DNA of 64,000 nucleotides from Streptococcus parasanguinis. GTDB taxonomy: Bacteria; Bacillota; Bacilli; Lactobacillales; Streptococcaceae. Under the pieces are notes generated by a model. The model worked only from the letters and a program-made list of their open reading frames with translations. It ran no database searches and was not told the DNA's origin. The number at the start of each line of letters is the position of its first letter. Position 1 is the stretch's first letter. Location: assembly GCA_018377375.1 (NCBI GenBank), contig JAGZZN010000001.1:30147-94146 (forward strand). Reading direction: 5' to 3'. The position numbers and the translations under genes were made by a program. Shown here one piece after another: positions 55,835 to 63,790 of this stretch.

Positions 55835-57073
55835 TTAGTCACTAGTAACCGATTTATTAGAAAATAAGGAAAGTACAAATACCACAATAGATAATAATAT
55901 GAATGCACCCCAAGCAAACTGAAAGTTCCAAATGGATAAACTTGTAAACAAAATAGTTGCTAATGGCATTGATAATACTGATATAACCTTAAAAAAACTA
56001 CTAGTTTGTGCAAGAATTTCCGGTGGAAGTTTTGCCATTAATAGACTATTTAATTTGGGATTTACCTTACTACTAAGATACATCATAAATGCCAACACAC
56101 TAAAGGAAATAATTTCCAAACCATTTATCCAACCACATATTCCTATTAAAATTAATAATCCACTATCTATTTGAAGTATTTTAATAAGTGAAAGCTTAGA
56201 AAAATAATCATTAGGGGTCATTCCACCAATTAGGGCTGAAACAAATAATATTGTTTGAAGTAAAAACACCGACTGAGCAAAAGATAAACCAAAGGGAGTT
56301 ATTTCTGTAAATTTCAAATTGTACATTATTAAAATAGCACCGCCTAGCGAATTTAATCCTAAAATTGAAAAAATCATTAGACCAAAACGTACTTTCTCTT
56401 GATATTTAAATATACTTTTACTATTTTTGTAAAGGTTCTTAATTTGTGAGATAAACCCATTTTCTGGTGAATAATTAACTTCTGGATGTGTCAATTGTCT
56501 TTGAATTTTAAGCAACACCATCGATGATAATAAGAAACTTATAGCATTTATTGTAGCTAAAAAGAAGAAATTATTATGAGAAATCGTTAGTAACCAAACT
56601 CCCAAAGTTTGACCAGAAATCAAAGTTATTTGACTAATTACTTGATCAAAAGAGTACGCTTCCATCAGTTCTTCTTCGGGAATGTGGGACTGAAACATAG
56701 GTAACACTAGGCCTCTTCTGTACTCTGCAATACAATCTGATAGGATGTTAATGAAACATACAATTGAGAAAACTAGCCATGAATTTTCTTTCGATAAGAA
56801 CGCAACCATAATAAATAATACTGCTTGTATATATCCTAATAATAGCAACCACAATTTCTTATTCTTTGTTTTGTCAGCCTGCATTGCAATAAAAAGAGCA
56901 AAAATCGTTGGAATATATTGTATAAAACTCGCTACACCAACCGCCAATTTACTATTCGCCATACTTGCTGCAAAAACCACAAAAACAAGATTATAAATAG
57001 TTGATCCTAAATCATCGAAGAAACTAGACAACACCAGATTCCTAAAAAAAATATTTCTAAAAAAGACTTTCAT
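55835..57073 (-). CDS. MFS transporter linked to an Rgg regulator
   Basis: A 412-residue major facilitator with 12 predicted helices (MKVFFRNIFFRNLVLSSFFDDLGSTIYNLVFVVFAASM..). It is of the general exporter type, like macrolide or siderophore MFS proteins. The substrate is not assignable. I start at ATG 57073, eight bases after AGAAGG; a TTG two codons earlier is less well spaced. It is AT-rich and follows a separate Rgg-type gene by about 210 AT-rich bases with no recognisable gene. The two look like an inserted module between the CBS gene and livF, which are neighbours in relatives. Confidence 0.82.
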   Translation of the reverse strand: MKVFFRNIFFRNLVLSSFFDDLGSTIYNLVFVVFAASMANSKLAVGVASFIQYIPTIFALFIAMQADKTKNKKLWLLLLGYIQAVLFIMVAFLSKENSWLVFSIVCFINILSDCIAEYRRGLVLPMFQSHIPEEELMEAYSFDQVISQITLISGQTLGVWLLTISHNNFFFLATINAISFLLSSMVLLKIQRQLTHPEVNYSPENGFISQIKNLYKNSKSIFKYQEKVRFGLMIFSILGLNSLGGAILIMYNLKFTEITPFGLSFAQSVFLLQTILFVSALIGGMTPNDYFSKLSLIKILQIDSGLLILIGICGWINGLEIISFSVLAFMMYLSSKVNPKLNSLLMAKLPPEILAQTSSFFKVISVLSMPLATILFTSLSIWNFQFAWGAFILLSIVVFVLSLFSNKSVTSD

Positions 57074-57282
57074 CTGCAATACCTTCTTAGTAGATACTTA
57101 ATAGACATGACTTAAATTCTAATAAAAATATTTATTATTAGAATTATTTTATTCTTCTATATGAATTAACAAAATATCGAAGGATTTAATTGTTATATCT
57201 AAATATAGTTTACTACTAAATTTTAAATATTTAACAGAGTTTCAAATATGAAATATCCTATCTCATACATCTAATCTTTTGC

Positions 57283-58149
57283 CTAATTTATATGTATCCC
57301 AAACTGGTCCAATTTCACCTCTAAAATATTAATCAGTTGACTATCACCAACAACTCGAAGAGACTCTATAAACTGTTTAATTTCCTTTTTAGAAATTTTT
57401 GACTTTAAATAACCATTTACTAATTTTAAAAATTTTAACAACATGATTTCTAGCATATCATATGGGAAAAGAAGCTTTTCTAGCTCGAGTATAAACAATG
57501 GAACTTGAGTATCAATTTTTCTTAAAATTAATTCACCAATTAAATTTATGTACGTTAATTTTAAAGAACTTAAATTGTGTTTAAGAAAATTATAATCTTT
57601 AGTCCTTTCCGCAAGCTGATCCCCAAAAAATAATAGATCTTCATCTGAAATTAAAGTCATTGTATTTCCAAATACATATAATTCAAACCATGTCCAAGAT
57701 TCAATTGAAAATAGATAATCTACCAATACTTTTCTATCTTCTATATTTATTTCATAATTTTGATCTAATGAATGTATCGCATTTTCAATAATGAATGACT
57801 GAATTCTTTGATATCGATCCGTCTCTTCACTCTGTAATACTTCGGTTAATAGATACTCTAATCCTTTAATATCCTGTTTCAAAAATAAAGTGGATATCTT
57901 CTTACCTAAAATAATATCTTTAGGTAATTCATAATTATTTAATTTATGGCCAAACTCTTCAAAAGTCATGTGGATTGATTCTATCGCTATTAATAATTTA
58001 TCAGCACTTAACATCGTTTGCCCATTTTCAAATTTAGACAATTGTGCTATGCTCAATCCTTTCCTAGCAACATCCTTTTGTTTTAAGCCTCTGGCAATTC
58101 TTAGTTCCTTATATAATTCACCCAATTGAATTTTTCGATCTATATGCAT
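57283..58149 (-). CDS. Rgg/MutR-family transcriptional regulator
   Basis: A 288-residue protein with an N-terminal XRE helix-turn-helix (LYKELRIARGLKQKDVARKGLSIAQLSKFENGQTMLSADKLL, residues 12-53) and a helical Rgg-like C-terminus. It is distinct from the copy at 35550 in sequence but has the same design. No short hydrophobic pheromone gene was found nearby. The downstream MFS exporter is its likely target. AT-rich composition suggests transfer. Confidence 0.82.
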   Translation of the reverse strand: MHIDRKIQLGELYKELRIARGLKQKDVARKGLSIAQLSKFENGQTMLSADKLLIAIESIHMTFEEFGHKLNNYELPKDIILGKKISTLFLKQDIKGLEYLLTEVLQSEETDRYQRIQSFIIENAIHSLDQNYEINIEDRKVLVDYLFSIESWTWFELYVFGNTMTLISDEDLLFFGDQLAERTKDYNFLKHNLSSLKLTYINLIGELILRKIDTQVPLFILELEKLLFPYDMLEIMLLKFLKLVNGYLKSKISKKEIKQFIESLRVVGDSQLINILEVKLDQFGIHIN

Positions 58150-58264
58150 AACTTATAATCCATTTCAGTCATTAGTAATTACGTTTATTTTACCAAATTA
58201 ATAAAGGAAATTATATATTTTAAATTATTTTACTAAGAAAAAATCTCAGCCAGTAAAAATGAAA

Positions 58265-58573
58265 AAAGAAAGGCCTTCAGGACCTTTCTTTCGAATATTG
58301 TAAAACTATCTTTCCTATAATATAAGATTAATAATTCTTCATAATAGAAATTATGCTATTTTTTGAATCATTTGGGAGTATATTGAAACTTTCCGCCGTG
58401 AGAAAAGTGCTTGAAACAAGACTGTTTCAAGCACTCGGGAGTTTTGAGACCTTAGGCTCAAAACTAAGTCATGGAACTTCGTAGAAGTTCGCTGACGTCC
58501 GCACTCACCTAAGGAAAGTTTCTAAATTTTCTTTGTCATCAATTCGAAGAAAGGTTTAGCTACCTTTCTTTTC
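58265..58573 (+). repeat. Structured 132-bp repeat, copy 5, with flanking hairpins
   Basis: The core is 58388-58519. First hairpin GTGCTTGAAAC/GTTTCAAGCAC (compensated relative to copies 1 and 4), second AGTTTTGAG/CTCAAAACT, third GAACTTC-GTA-GAAGTTC, closing stem ACTTTCC..GTGAG/CTCAC..GGAAAGT. It is flanked by AGAAAGG-based terminator hairpins at 58267-58291 and 58548-58571. It lies between the Rgg gene start and the livF stop. No reading frame. Confidence 0.85.
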
Positions 58574-58591
58574 TAACATACTTTATAAATC

Positions 58592-59302
58592 TTATCCACC
58601 AAGGTAGGCCTTGCGGACTTCTTCTGAGGCTAAGAGTTCTTTTCCTGTTCCGGTAAGAACGACTTTCCCTGTTTCCAAAACATAACCGCGGTCTGCGATG
58701 GCAAGAGCCTTGTTGGCATTTTGTTCGATCAAGAGAACAGTTGTTCCTTGTTTTTGGATATCTTGGATGATATCAAAGATTTCTTGGATAAAGATTGGAG
58801 CCAATCCCATAGAAGGTTCATCCAGAAGCAAGAGTTTTGGCGTTGACATAAGTGCACGACCCATTGCTAGCATTTGTTGTTCCCCACCAGATAGGGTTGC
58901 TGCATCTTGGTTCTTCCGTTCTTCCAAACGTGGGAAACGAGAAAAGACTTTCTTCAAGTTAGCTTGGTTTTCTTCTCGATCTTTCTTCAAGAAAGCTCCC
59001 ATCTCCAAGTTTTCCATAACAGTTAAGCCTGGAAAGACGTGGCGGCCTTCTGGAACTTGAGAGAGTCCTGCTGCTACAATCTTTTGAGCCGGAACCTTTT
59101 GAATCTCCTGACCTAAAAACTCGATTTTCCCAGCACTTGGACGCACCAAACCGGAAATGGTACGAAGAATAGATGTTTTCCCAGCACCGTTAGCACCGAT
59201 AAGAGAAACAACTTCCCCTTCATTTACCTCGAAACTGACATCACGGACAGCCTGGATCATGCCATAGTGTACAGAAAGATTTTCAACTTTTAACATAGAC
59301 AT
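58592..59302 (-). CDS. livF: Branched-chain amino acid ABC transporter ATPase LivF
   Basis: A 236-residue ATPase. Walker A GANGAGKTS, signature LSGGEQQMLAMGR, and Walker B LLLLDEPSMGLAP, which is typical of LivF. It energises uptake of leucine, isoleucine and valine with LivG. Its start overlaps the livG stop by one base. Last gene of livJHMGF. Confidence 0.97.
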   Translation of the reverse strand: MSMLKVENLSVHYGMIQAVRDVSFEVNEGEVVSLIGANGAGKTSILRTISGLVRPSAGKIEFLGQEIQKVPAQKIVAAGLSQVPEGRHVFPGLTVMENLEMGAFLKKDREENQANLKKVFSRFPRLEERKNQDAATLSGGEQQMLAMGRALMSTPKLLLLDEPSMGLAPIFIQEIFDIIQDIQKQGTTVLLIEQNANKALAIADRGYVLETGKVVLTGTGKELLASEEVRKAYLGG

Positions 59303-60066
59303 TAGGCTTCACCTCCTAGATAGGCTTCGATTACACGTTTGTTGTTCTTGATTTCATCTGGCGTACCATGGGCAATCAAGCGGCCATATTCCAATACATA
59401 AATCCGTTCTGTTACTTCCATAACCAAACTCATATCATGCTCGATCAACATGATCGTAATATTAAATTCTTTTTGAATGCGACGGATCAGTTGGGTTAAT
59501 TCTGCTGTTTCTTGAGGGTTCATCCCTGCAGCAGGTTCATCCAAGAAGAGGATTTTTGGCTCTGTAGCAAGGGCACGAACGATCTCCAAGTGACGTTGTT
59601 GTCCGTAAGCTAAGTTTTTGGCCAAGGTATCTGCTTCTTTTTCCAAACCAAAAATCGCTAACAATTCAAGGGCTTTTGCTTTCAAAGCTTCTTCATTCTT
59701 GTAATAGCTTGGCAAGCGGAAAAGACTCGCAAAGACATGTGGTTTATGGTGATTAGCAAAGGCAATCAAGACATTGTCCAAAACGCTCAAATCTTTAAAG
59801 AGACGAATATTTTGGAAAGTACGTCCCAGACCACCTGCAGCGATTTTATAAGGTGCTTTACCATTTAGGAGCTGGCCATCTAAGGTAATGGTCCCTTCAC
59901 TTGGTTCATATACCCCTGTTAGGAGGTTGAAGAGGGTTGTTTTACCGGCACCGTTGGGTCCGATCAAACCAACCAATTCCCCTTCATTGAGTTCCATGGT
60001 CACATCTCCAACGGCTGTCAAACCACCAAAGTTTTTTGTTAAATTTTTTACTTCAAGAAGTGCCAT
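59302..60066 (-). CDS. livG: Branched-chain amino acid ABC transporter ATPase LivG
   Basis: A 254-residue ATPase. Walker A GPNGAGKTT, the family-specific GLGRTFQNIRLF, a signature region YGQQRHLEIVRAL, and Walker B ILFLDEPAAGMNP. It overlaps livM and livF by a base at each end. Confidence 0.97.
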   Translation of the reverse strand: MALLEVKNLTKNFGGLTAVGDVTMELNEGELVGLIGPNGAGKTTLFNLLTGVYEPSEGTITLDGQLLNGKAPYKIAAGGLGRTFQNIRLFKDLSVLDNVLIAFANHHKPHVFASLFRLPSYYKNEEALKAKALELLAIFGLEKEADTLAKNLAYGQQRHLEIVRALATEPKILFLDEPAAGMNPQETAELTQLIRRIQKEFNITIMLIEHDMSLVMEVTERIYVLEYGRLIAHGTPDEIKNNKRVIEAYLGGEA

Positions 60067-61013
60067 TAGTTAGCCTCCTTTTTTGAGAGTAGTTTTTTCA
60101 AGCTGAATTCCCATGTTCCAAGAAGACCACCTGGACGGAAGATCATCACGAGAATCAAAGCCAATGAGTAAATGATCATACGGACACTTGAGAAGTCTTG
60201 AAGCACCATATTCAAGATACCCAAGACGATGGCTGCCACAACTGTTCCTGACATTGATCCCAAACCACCAAATACGACAATGATCAAGACATTAATGGTA
60301 TTGGTGAAAGAGTAATCTTTAGGAACAACAGAGCCGATAAAGCCAGCTTGGAGAGATCCAGCAATCGCCGCTGTGATCGCACCAAATACAAAAGCGATGA
60401 CTTTGACTTTGGTCGTATTGATCCCAACAGATTCTGCTGCGATTTCATCTTCACGAACAGAAAGGGTAGAGCGTCCAATTGGACTGCGTAAGAAGTTAAT
60501 CGTAAAGATCGTTGTAATGACAACAAAGAGGTAAACCAATTGCCAAGTTGTAAAGGCTGGCAAACCAAGGATCCCAGCAGCACCATTTGTTAGAGTACCA
60601 CCATTGACGATCAAGATCCGAATGATTTCAGAAACCCCAAGTGTCGCAATAGCGAGGTAGTCCCCTTTCAAACGAAGGGTTGGAACCCCAACGATCAAGG
60701 CAACGACACCAGCAATCAAAGCACCTAAAACCATCGCACCAAAGAAAGCCCCATAGGTTGGTGATTTAGAACCGAGAATAGCTGCAGAGTAGGCACCAAT
60801 CGCCATAAATCCGGCATGCCCAAGTGAGAATTGACCTGAGAAACCAACAATGAGGTTCAAGCCAACTGCAAGGATAATATTAATTCCGATTTGTTCTAAA
60901 ATTTGGATATAGAAGAGGTTGAGCACACCCGCTGCAACCAAGACTTGGATCAAGGCAAAACCTGCGACCAAAAGACCAAGCCAGACTAAATTCACTTTTA
61001 AATTTTGTTTCAT
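60066..61013 (-). CDS. livM: Branched-chain amino acid permease LivM
   Basis: A 315-residue permease with about eight to ten helices. The family strings IGINIILAVGLNLIVGFSGQFSLGHAGFMAIGAY and VFGGLGSMSGTVVAA are present. Second membrane subunit of the Liv transporter. Confidence 0.96.
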   Translation of the reverse strand: MKQNLKVNLVWLGLLVAGFALIQVLVAAGVLNLFYIQILEQIGINIILAVGLNLIVGFSGQFSLGHAGFMAIGAYSAAILGSKSPTYGAFFGAMVLGALIAGVVALIVGVPTLRLKGDYLAIATLGVSEIIRILIVNGGTLTNGAAGILGLPAFTTWQLVYLFVVITTIFTINFLRSPIGRSTLSVREDEIAAESVGINTTKVKVIAFVFGAITAAIAGSLQAGFIGSVVPKDYSFTNTINVLIIVVFGGLGSMSGTVVAAIVLGILNMVLQDFSSVRMIIYSLALILVMIFRPGGLLGTWEFSLKKLLSKKEAN

Positions 61014-61016
61014 GGC

Positions 61017-61886
61017 TTACACCTTCTCTTTCACATTTTTACCGAGGATACCTGCTGGACGGATGAGCAAGATCACAATCAAGATGGCATACACAATGGC
61101 ATCACGGAAGTCTGAAAGACCGATCGCTGTAGCGAAGGTTTCCAACAAACCGATCACAAATCCACCTAGGGCAGCACCTGGAATGATTCCGATTCCTCCA
61201 AGAACGGCTGCGACAAAGGCTTTGATCCCTGGTGTCATCCCCATCAAAGGCTCGATCGAGTTGTAATACAAACCAATCAAGACACCACCAGCACCTGCCA
61301 AGGCTGATCCCAAAGCAAAGGTAAAGCTGATGGTCCGGTTGACGTTAATCCCCATCAATTGAGCGGCATCACTATCGACAGATACAGCCCGCATGGCTTT
61401 CCCCATCTTTGTCTTTTGAATAATAAATTGAAGAGCGACCATCAAGAAAACAGACACTCCCAAGATCATCAACTGAATATTGGAGATTGAAATAGGACCG
61501 AAGTTGTAACGAACCGTTTTAATCACTTGCGGGAAGGAACGGGTATTGGCACCGACGAAGAAGACCATCCCATATTCGAGCAAGAAGGAAACCCCGATGG
61601 CTGTGATCAAGGCTGCAATCCGAGTCGAATGACGAAGCGGACGATAAGCCAGGTATTCAATTACAACCCCTAAAATAGCTGTCCCAACCATGGCTAGGAG
61701 CAAGGCTACAAAGAAGTTAACCTTCAATGAGTTCAATAAGAAATATCCCATAAAGGCACCTACCATGTAGATATCCCCATGGGCAAAGTTGATCAATTTG
61801 ATAATTCCATACACCATGGTATAACCAAGGGCCAAAAGTGCATAGACACTTCCCAAGATTAGACCGTTCACTAATTGCTGGAGCAT
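61017..61886 (-). CDS. livH: Branched-chain amino acid permease LivH
   Basis: A 289-residue permease. The start at 61886 (MLQQLVNGLILGSVYALLALGYTMVYGI) is favoured over the upstream frame because GAAAGGA lies eight bases before it. The INFAHGDIYMVGAF and GGIGIIPGAALGGFVIGLLE segments are diagnostic. It follows livJ after a stem-loop, so the permease genes may be expressed at a lower level than the binding protein. Confidence 0.96.
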   Translation of the reverse strand: MLQQLVNGLILGSVYALLALGYTMVYGIIKLINFAHGDIYMVGAFMGYFLLNSLKVNFFVALLLAMVGTAILGVVIEYLAYRPLRHSTRIAALITAIGVSFLLEYGMVFFVGANTRSFPQVIKTVRYNFGPISISNIQLMILGVSVFLMVALQFIIQKTKMGKAMRAVSVDSDAAQLMGINVNRTISFTFALGSALAGAGGVLIGLYYNSIEPLMGMTPGIKAFVAAVLGGIGIIPGAALGGFVIGLLETFATAIGLSDFRDAIVYAILIVILLIRPAGILGKNVKEKV

Positions 61887-61915
61887 TTGAACCATCCTTT
61901 CTAACAATAAAGAGC

Positions 61916-61945
61916 GAGGCCAGGAATTTTTATTCTCCCAGCCTC
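61916..61945 (-). terminator. Stem-loop between livJ and livH (partial terminator)
   Basis: Minus-strand GAGGCTGGGA...TTCCTGGCCTC, a strong imperfect stem without a good T-run. It may stabilise the livJ mRNA or reduce read-through to livHMGF. Confidence 0.5.
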
Positions 61946-61967
61946 TTGTACAAACAACAAATGATAA

Positions 61968-63125
61968 TTATGGTTTAACAGACTCAACAGATTTGACTTT
62001 ACCATCTTTCAAGCCAATCATAAGAGCTGATTTAACCGGGTTGTGGTTCTTGTCGATTGACATTGTACCAGTCACACCTTCCAAGTCTTTCAACTTGGCA
62101 AGGTTGTCTTTCAATTCGACAGAGTTCTTAGCACCTTTAGATGCTTCTGCAACCATGTAAACTGAGTCATAAGCCAAAGCTGCGAACATTGAAGGTTCTT
62201 CATTGTATTTCGCTTTGTATGCTTCTACGAATTTCTTGGCTTTATCAGTCATTTCACCTTCAGTAGAGAATCCAGCTACGTAGTAGATATCAGTAGCTGC
62301 AGCAGGTGTTGCTTGTTCAACGAACTTCTCATCGCTAAATCCATCCCCACCAATGATTGGTTGTTTGATTCCCATACCACGCGCTTGGTTTACGATCTTA
62401 CCAGTTTCAGTGTAGTACCCTGGAAGAACAATCGCATCGAAGTCTTTATCTTTGATTTTTGTAAGAGCAGCTTGGAAGTCTGTATCCTTAGATTGGAACG
62501 TTTCTGTTGCTACGATTTCACCTTTGTAAGATTTCTTGAAGGCTTCAGCAATCCCTTTCGCATAGTCAGATGAGTTATCGTAGTAGAGAACGACTTTCTT
62601 CGCTTTCAAGTTATCAGTTGTGTATTTAGCGATGATTTTTCCTTGGAAGCTATCGATAAAGGTTGCACGGAAGAGGTAATCTTGACCTTTTGTCAAATCA
62701 TCTTGAGTTGCTGATGGTGTGACCAATGGAACACCTGCTTTACCAGCGTTGGCAACCGCTGCTGCAGTAGCACCTGAAGTTGCAGGTCCTACAAGAGCGT
62801 TCACTTTTGATTGAGTGACAAGGTTTGTAGTGACTGTAGCTGCTTCAGCTGTTTCAGATTTGTTATCTTTATCTGTGACAACGATCTTCTTACCGTCAGC
62901 TCCACCCTTAGCGTTGATTTCATCAACGGCCAATTGAGCACCTTTTTGTTCAGCGCTACCGTAGGCTGCTACTTCACCAGTTTTTTCAAAGTTAAAACCG
63001 ACTTTTAGTTCCTTGCCGATTTCGTTACCAGTTGTGTTTGAACCTGAAGTAGAAACTTCACCACAAGCAGCAAGAAGAGCGACACTTGCAATGGTTAAAA
63101 ATGAAAGAGCAAATTTTTTCTTCAT
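61968..63125 (-). CDS. livJ: Branched-chain amino acid binding lipoprotein
   Basis: A 385-residue substrate-binding protein. The lipoprotein signal MKKKFALSFLTIASVALLAAC ends at the lipobox LAAC; a Ser/Thr/Asn linker and a type I periplasmic-binding domain follow (KVGFNFEKTGEVAAYGSAEQKGAQLAVDEIN; NALVGPATSGATAAAVANAG). It leads livJHMGF. Its promoter carries a CodY-like box between -35 and -10. Confidence 0.96.
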   Translation of the reverse strand: MKKKFALSFLTIASVALLAACGEVSTSGSNTTGNEIGKELKVGFNFEKTGEVAAYGSAEQKGAQLAVDEINAKGGADGKKIVVTDKDNKSETAEAATVTTNLVTQSKVNALVGPATSGATAAAVANAGKAGVPLVTPSATQDDLTKGQDYLFRATFIDSFQGKIIAKYTTDNLKAKKVVLYYDNSSDYAKGIAEAFKKSYKGEIVATETFQSKDTDFQAALTKIKDKDFDAIVLPGYYTETGKIVNQARGMGIKQPIIGGDGFSDEKFVEQATPAAATDIYYVAGFSTEGEMTDKAKKFVEAYKAKYNEEPSMFAALAYDSVYMVAEASKGAKNSVELKDNLAKLKDLEGVTGTMSIDKNHNPVKSALMIGLKDGKVKSVESVKP

Positions 63126-63169
63126 TTGTAATGATCTCCTTAAATGAATCTTAAAATAAATACATTAAG

Positions 63170-63198
63170 AATATACCGAATTATCTGACAATTGTCAA
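63170..63198 (-). promoter_or_regulatory. livJ promoter with CodY-like box
   Basis: Minus-strand TTGACA (63198-63193), 17-bp spacer, TATATT (63175-63170). The spacer holds AATTGTCAGATAATT (63193-63179), which matches the CodY consensus AATTTTCWGAAAATT at 13 of 15 positions. CodY bound there would block the promoter when branched-chain amino acids are plentiful. Confidence 0.8.
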
Positions 63199-63199
63199 T

Positions 63200-63232
63200 A
63201 AAAAAAGCGCAATCCATCAAATGATTGCGTTT
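63200..63232 (-). terminator. ylbG terminator
   Basis: Minus-strand CGCAATC-ATTTGATG-GATTGCG followed by CTTTTTTA, immediately after the ylbG stop and before the livJ promoter. Confidence 0.88.
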
Positions 63233-63233
63233 T

Positions 63234-63512
63234 CTAAACTTCTGTGACCACAGATGGGGTCTCCAATCGTTGCAAACTCCCCACAAAATCTGTATCTAAA
63301 TCTTTGAGATGGCAAGGCAAGACCTTTTTGACATAACGTTCTTTCTTTAAGTCTTCCATGACTTGATCGGCCTTGTCACTGTCCACATACAATTGGACAT
63401 AACGGCATTTCTTAGAATGGTACAAGACATCTCCGACAGATTGTAATTTTTTCCCGTCTCGATTGTAATACAATTTAACAATCAAGCCTGTTCTTTCTTG
63501 TTTCTCAAACAT
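63234..63512 (-). CDS. ylbG: YlbG-family (DUF2129) protein
   Basis: A 92-residue cytosolic protein of unknown function conserved in Bacilli (MFEKQERTGLIVKLYYNRDGKKLQSVGDVLYHSKKCRYVQLYV). The start at 63512 follows GAGAGGGA. It lies between clpP and livJ, as in pneumococcus. A 175-bp repeat now separates it from clpP. Confidence 0.88.
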   Translation of the reverse strand: MFEKQERTGLIVKLYYNRDGKKLQSVGDVLYHSKKCRYVQLYVDSDKADQVMEDLKKERYVKKVLPCHLKDLDTDFVGSLQRLETPSVVTEV

Positions 63513-63590
63513 GATCAATCCCTCTCTCGTTCTGTTACTAGTATATCAAATTTCAAGAAAAAGAACTACTCTTTTATGAGAGCAAAAAAA

Positions 63591-63765
63591 GAGAGTGGGA
63601 CAGAAATCAGTAATTCGTTAGAATTCGATTTCGTCGTCCCACCTCCGCACAGTTGAGTAGGGCTGTAAAAGCTAATGAAATCAGCGTAGTAGAGCCCACT
63701 CAACCACTGCGTCTTGCTCGACAATCCAAAAACAATTGAGAGGCTAGGACTTTTGTCCCAGCCTC
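63591..63765 (-). repeat. 175-bp inverted-repeat-bounded intergenic element, copy B
   Basis: Reverse orientation relative to copy A at 8130-8304 and exactly the same length. A few substitutions fall in the stems; some keep pairing as G-T or by a matching change. It sits between clpP and ylbG, where its GAGGCTGGGAC/GTCCTAGCCTC hairpin lies next to the clpP stop. Confidence 0.85.
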
Positions 63766-63790
63766 TTGACGGACCTTCCCATAGGATGGT

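Noticed and set aside
57070..57108. A 12-codon frame (MSIKYLLRRYCR) whose stop overlaps the MFS start as ATGA; considered as a pheromone or leader peptide.
   Set aside because: It has no ribosome binding site of its own, is basic rather than hydrophobic, and probably arises from the region holding the MFS ribosome binding site.
13098..58519. The five 132-bp repeats considered as a CRISPR array or tRNA-like genes.
   Set aside because: The copies are dispersed many kilobases apart, not in tandem with spacers, and no hairpin fits tRNA arm lengths or an anticodon loop.
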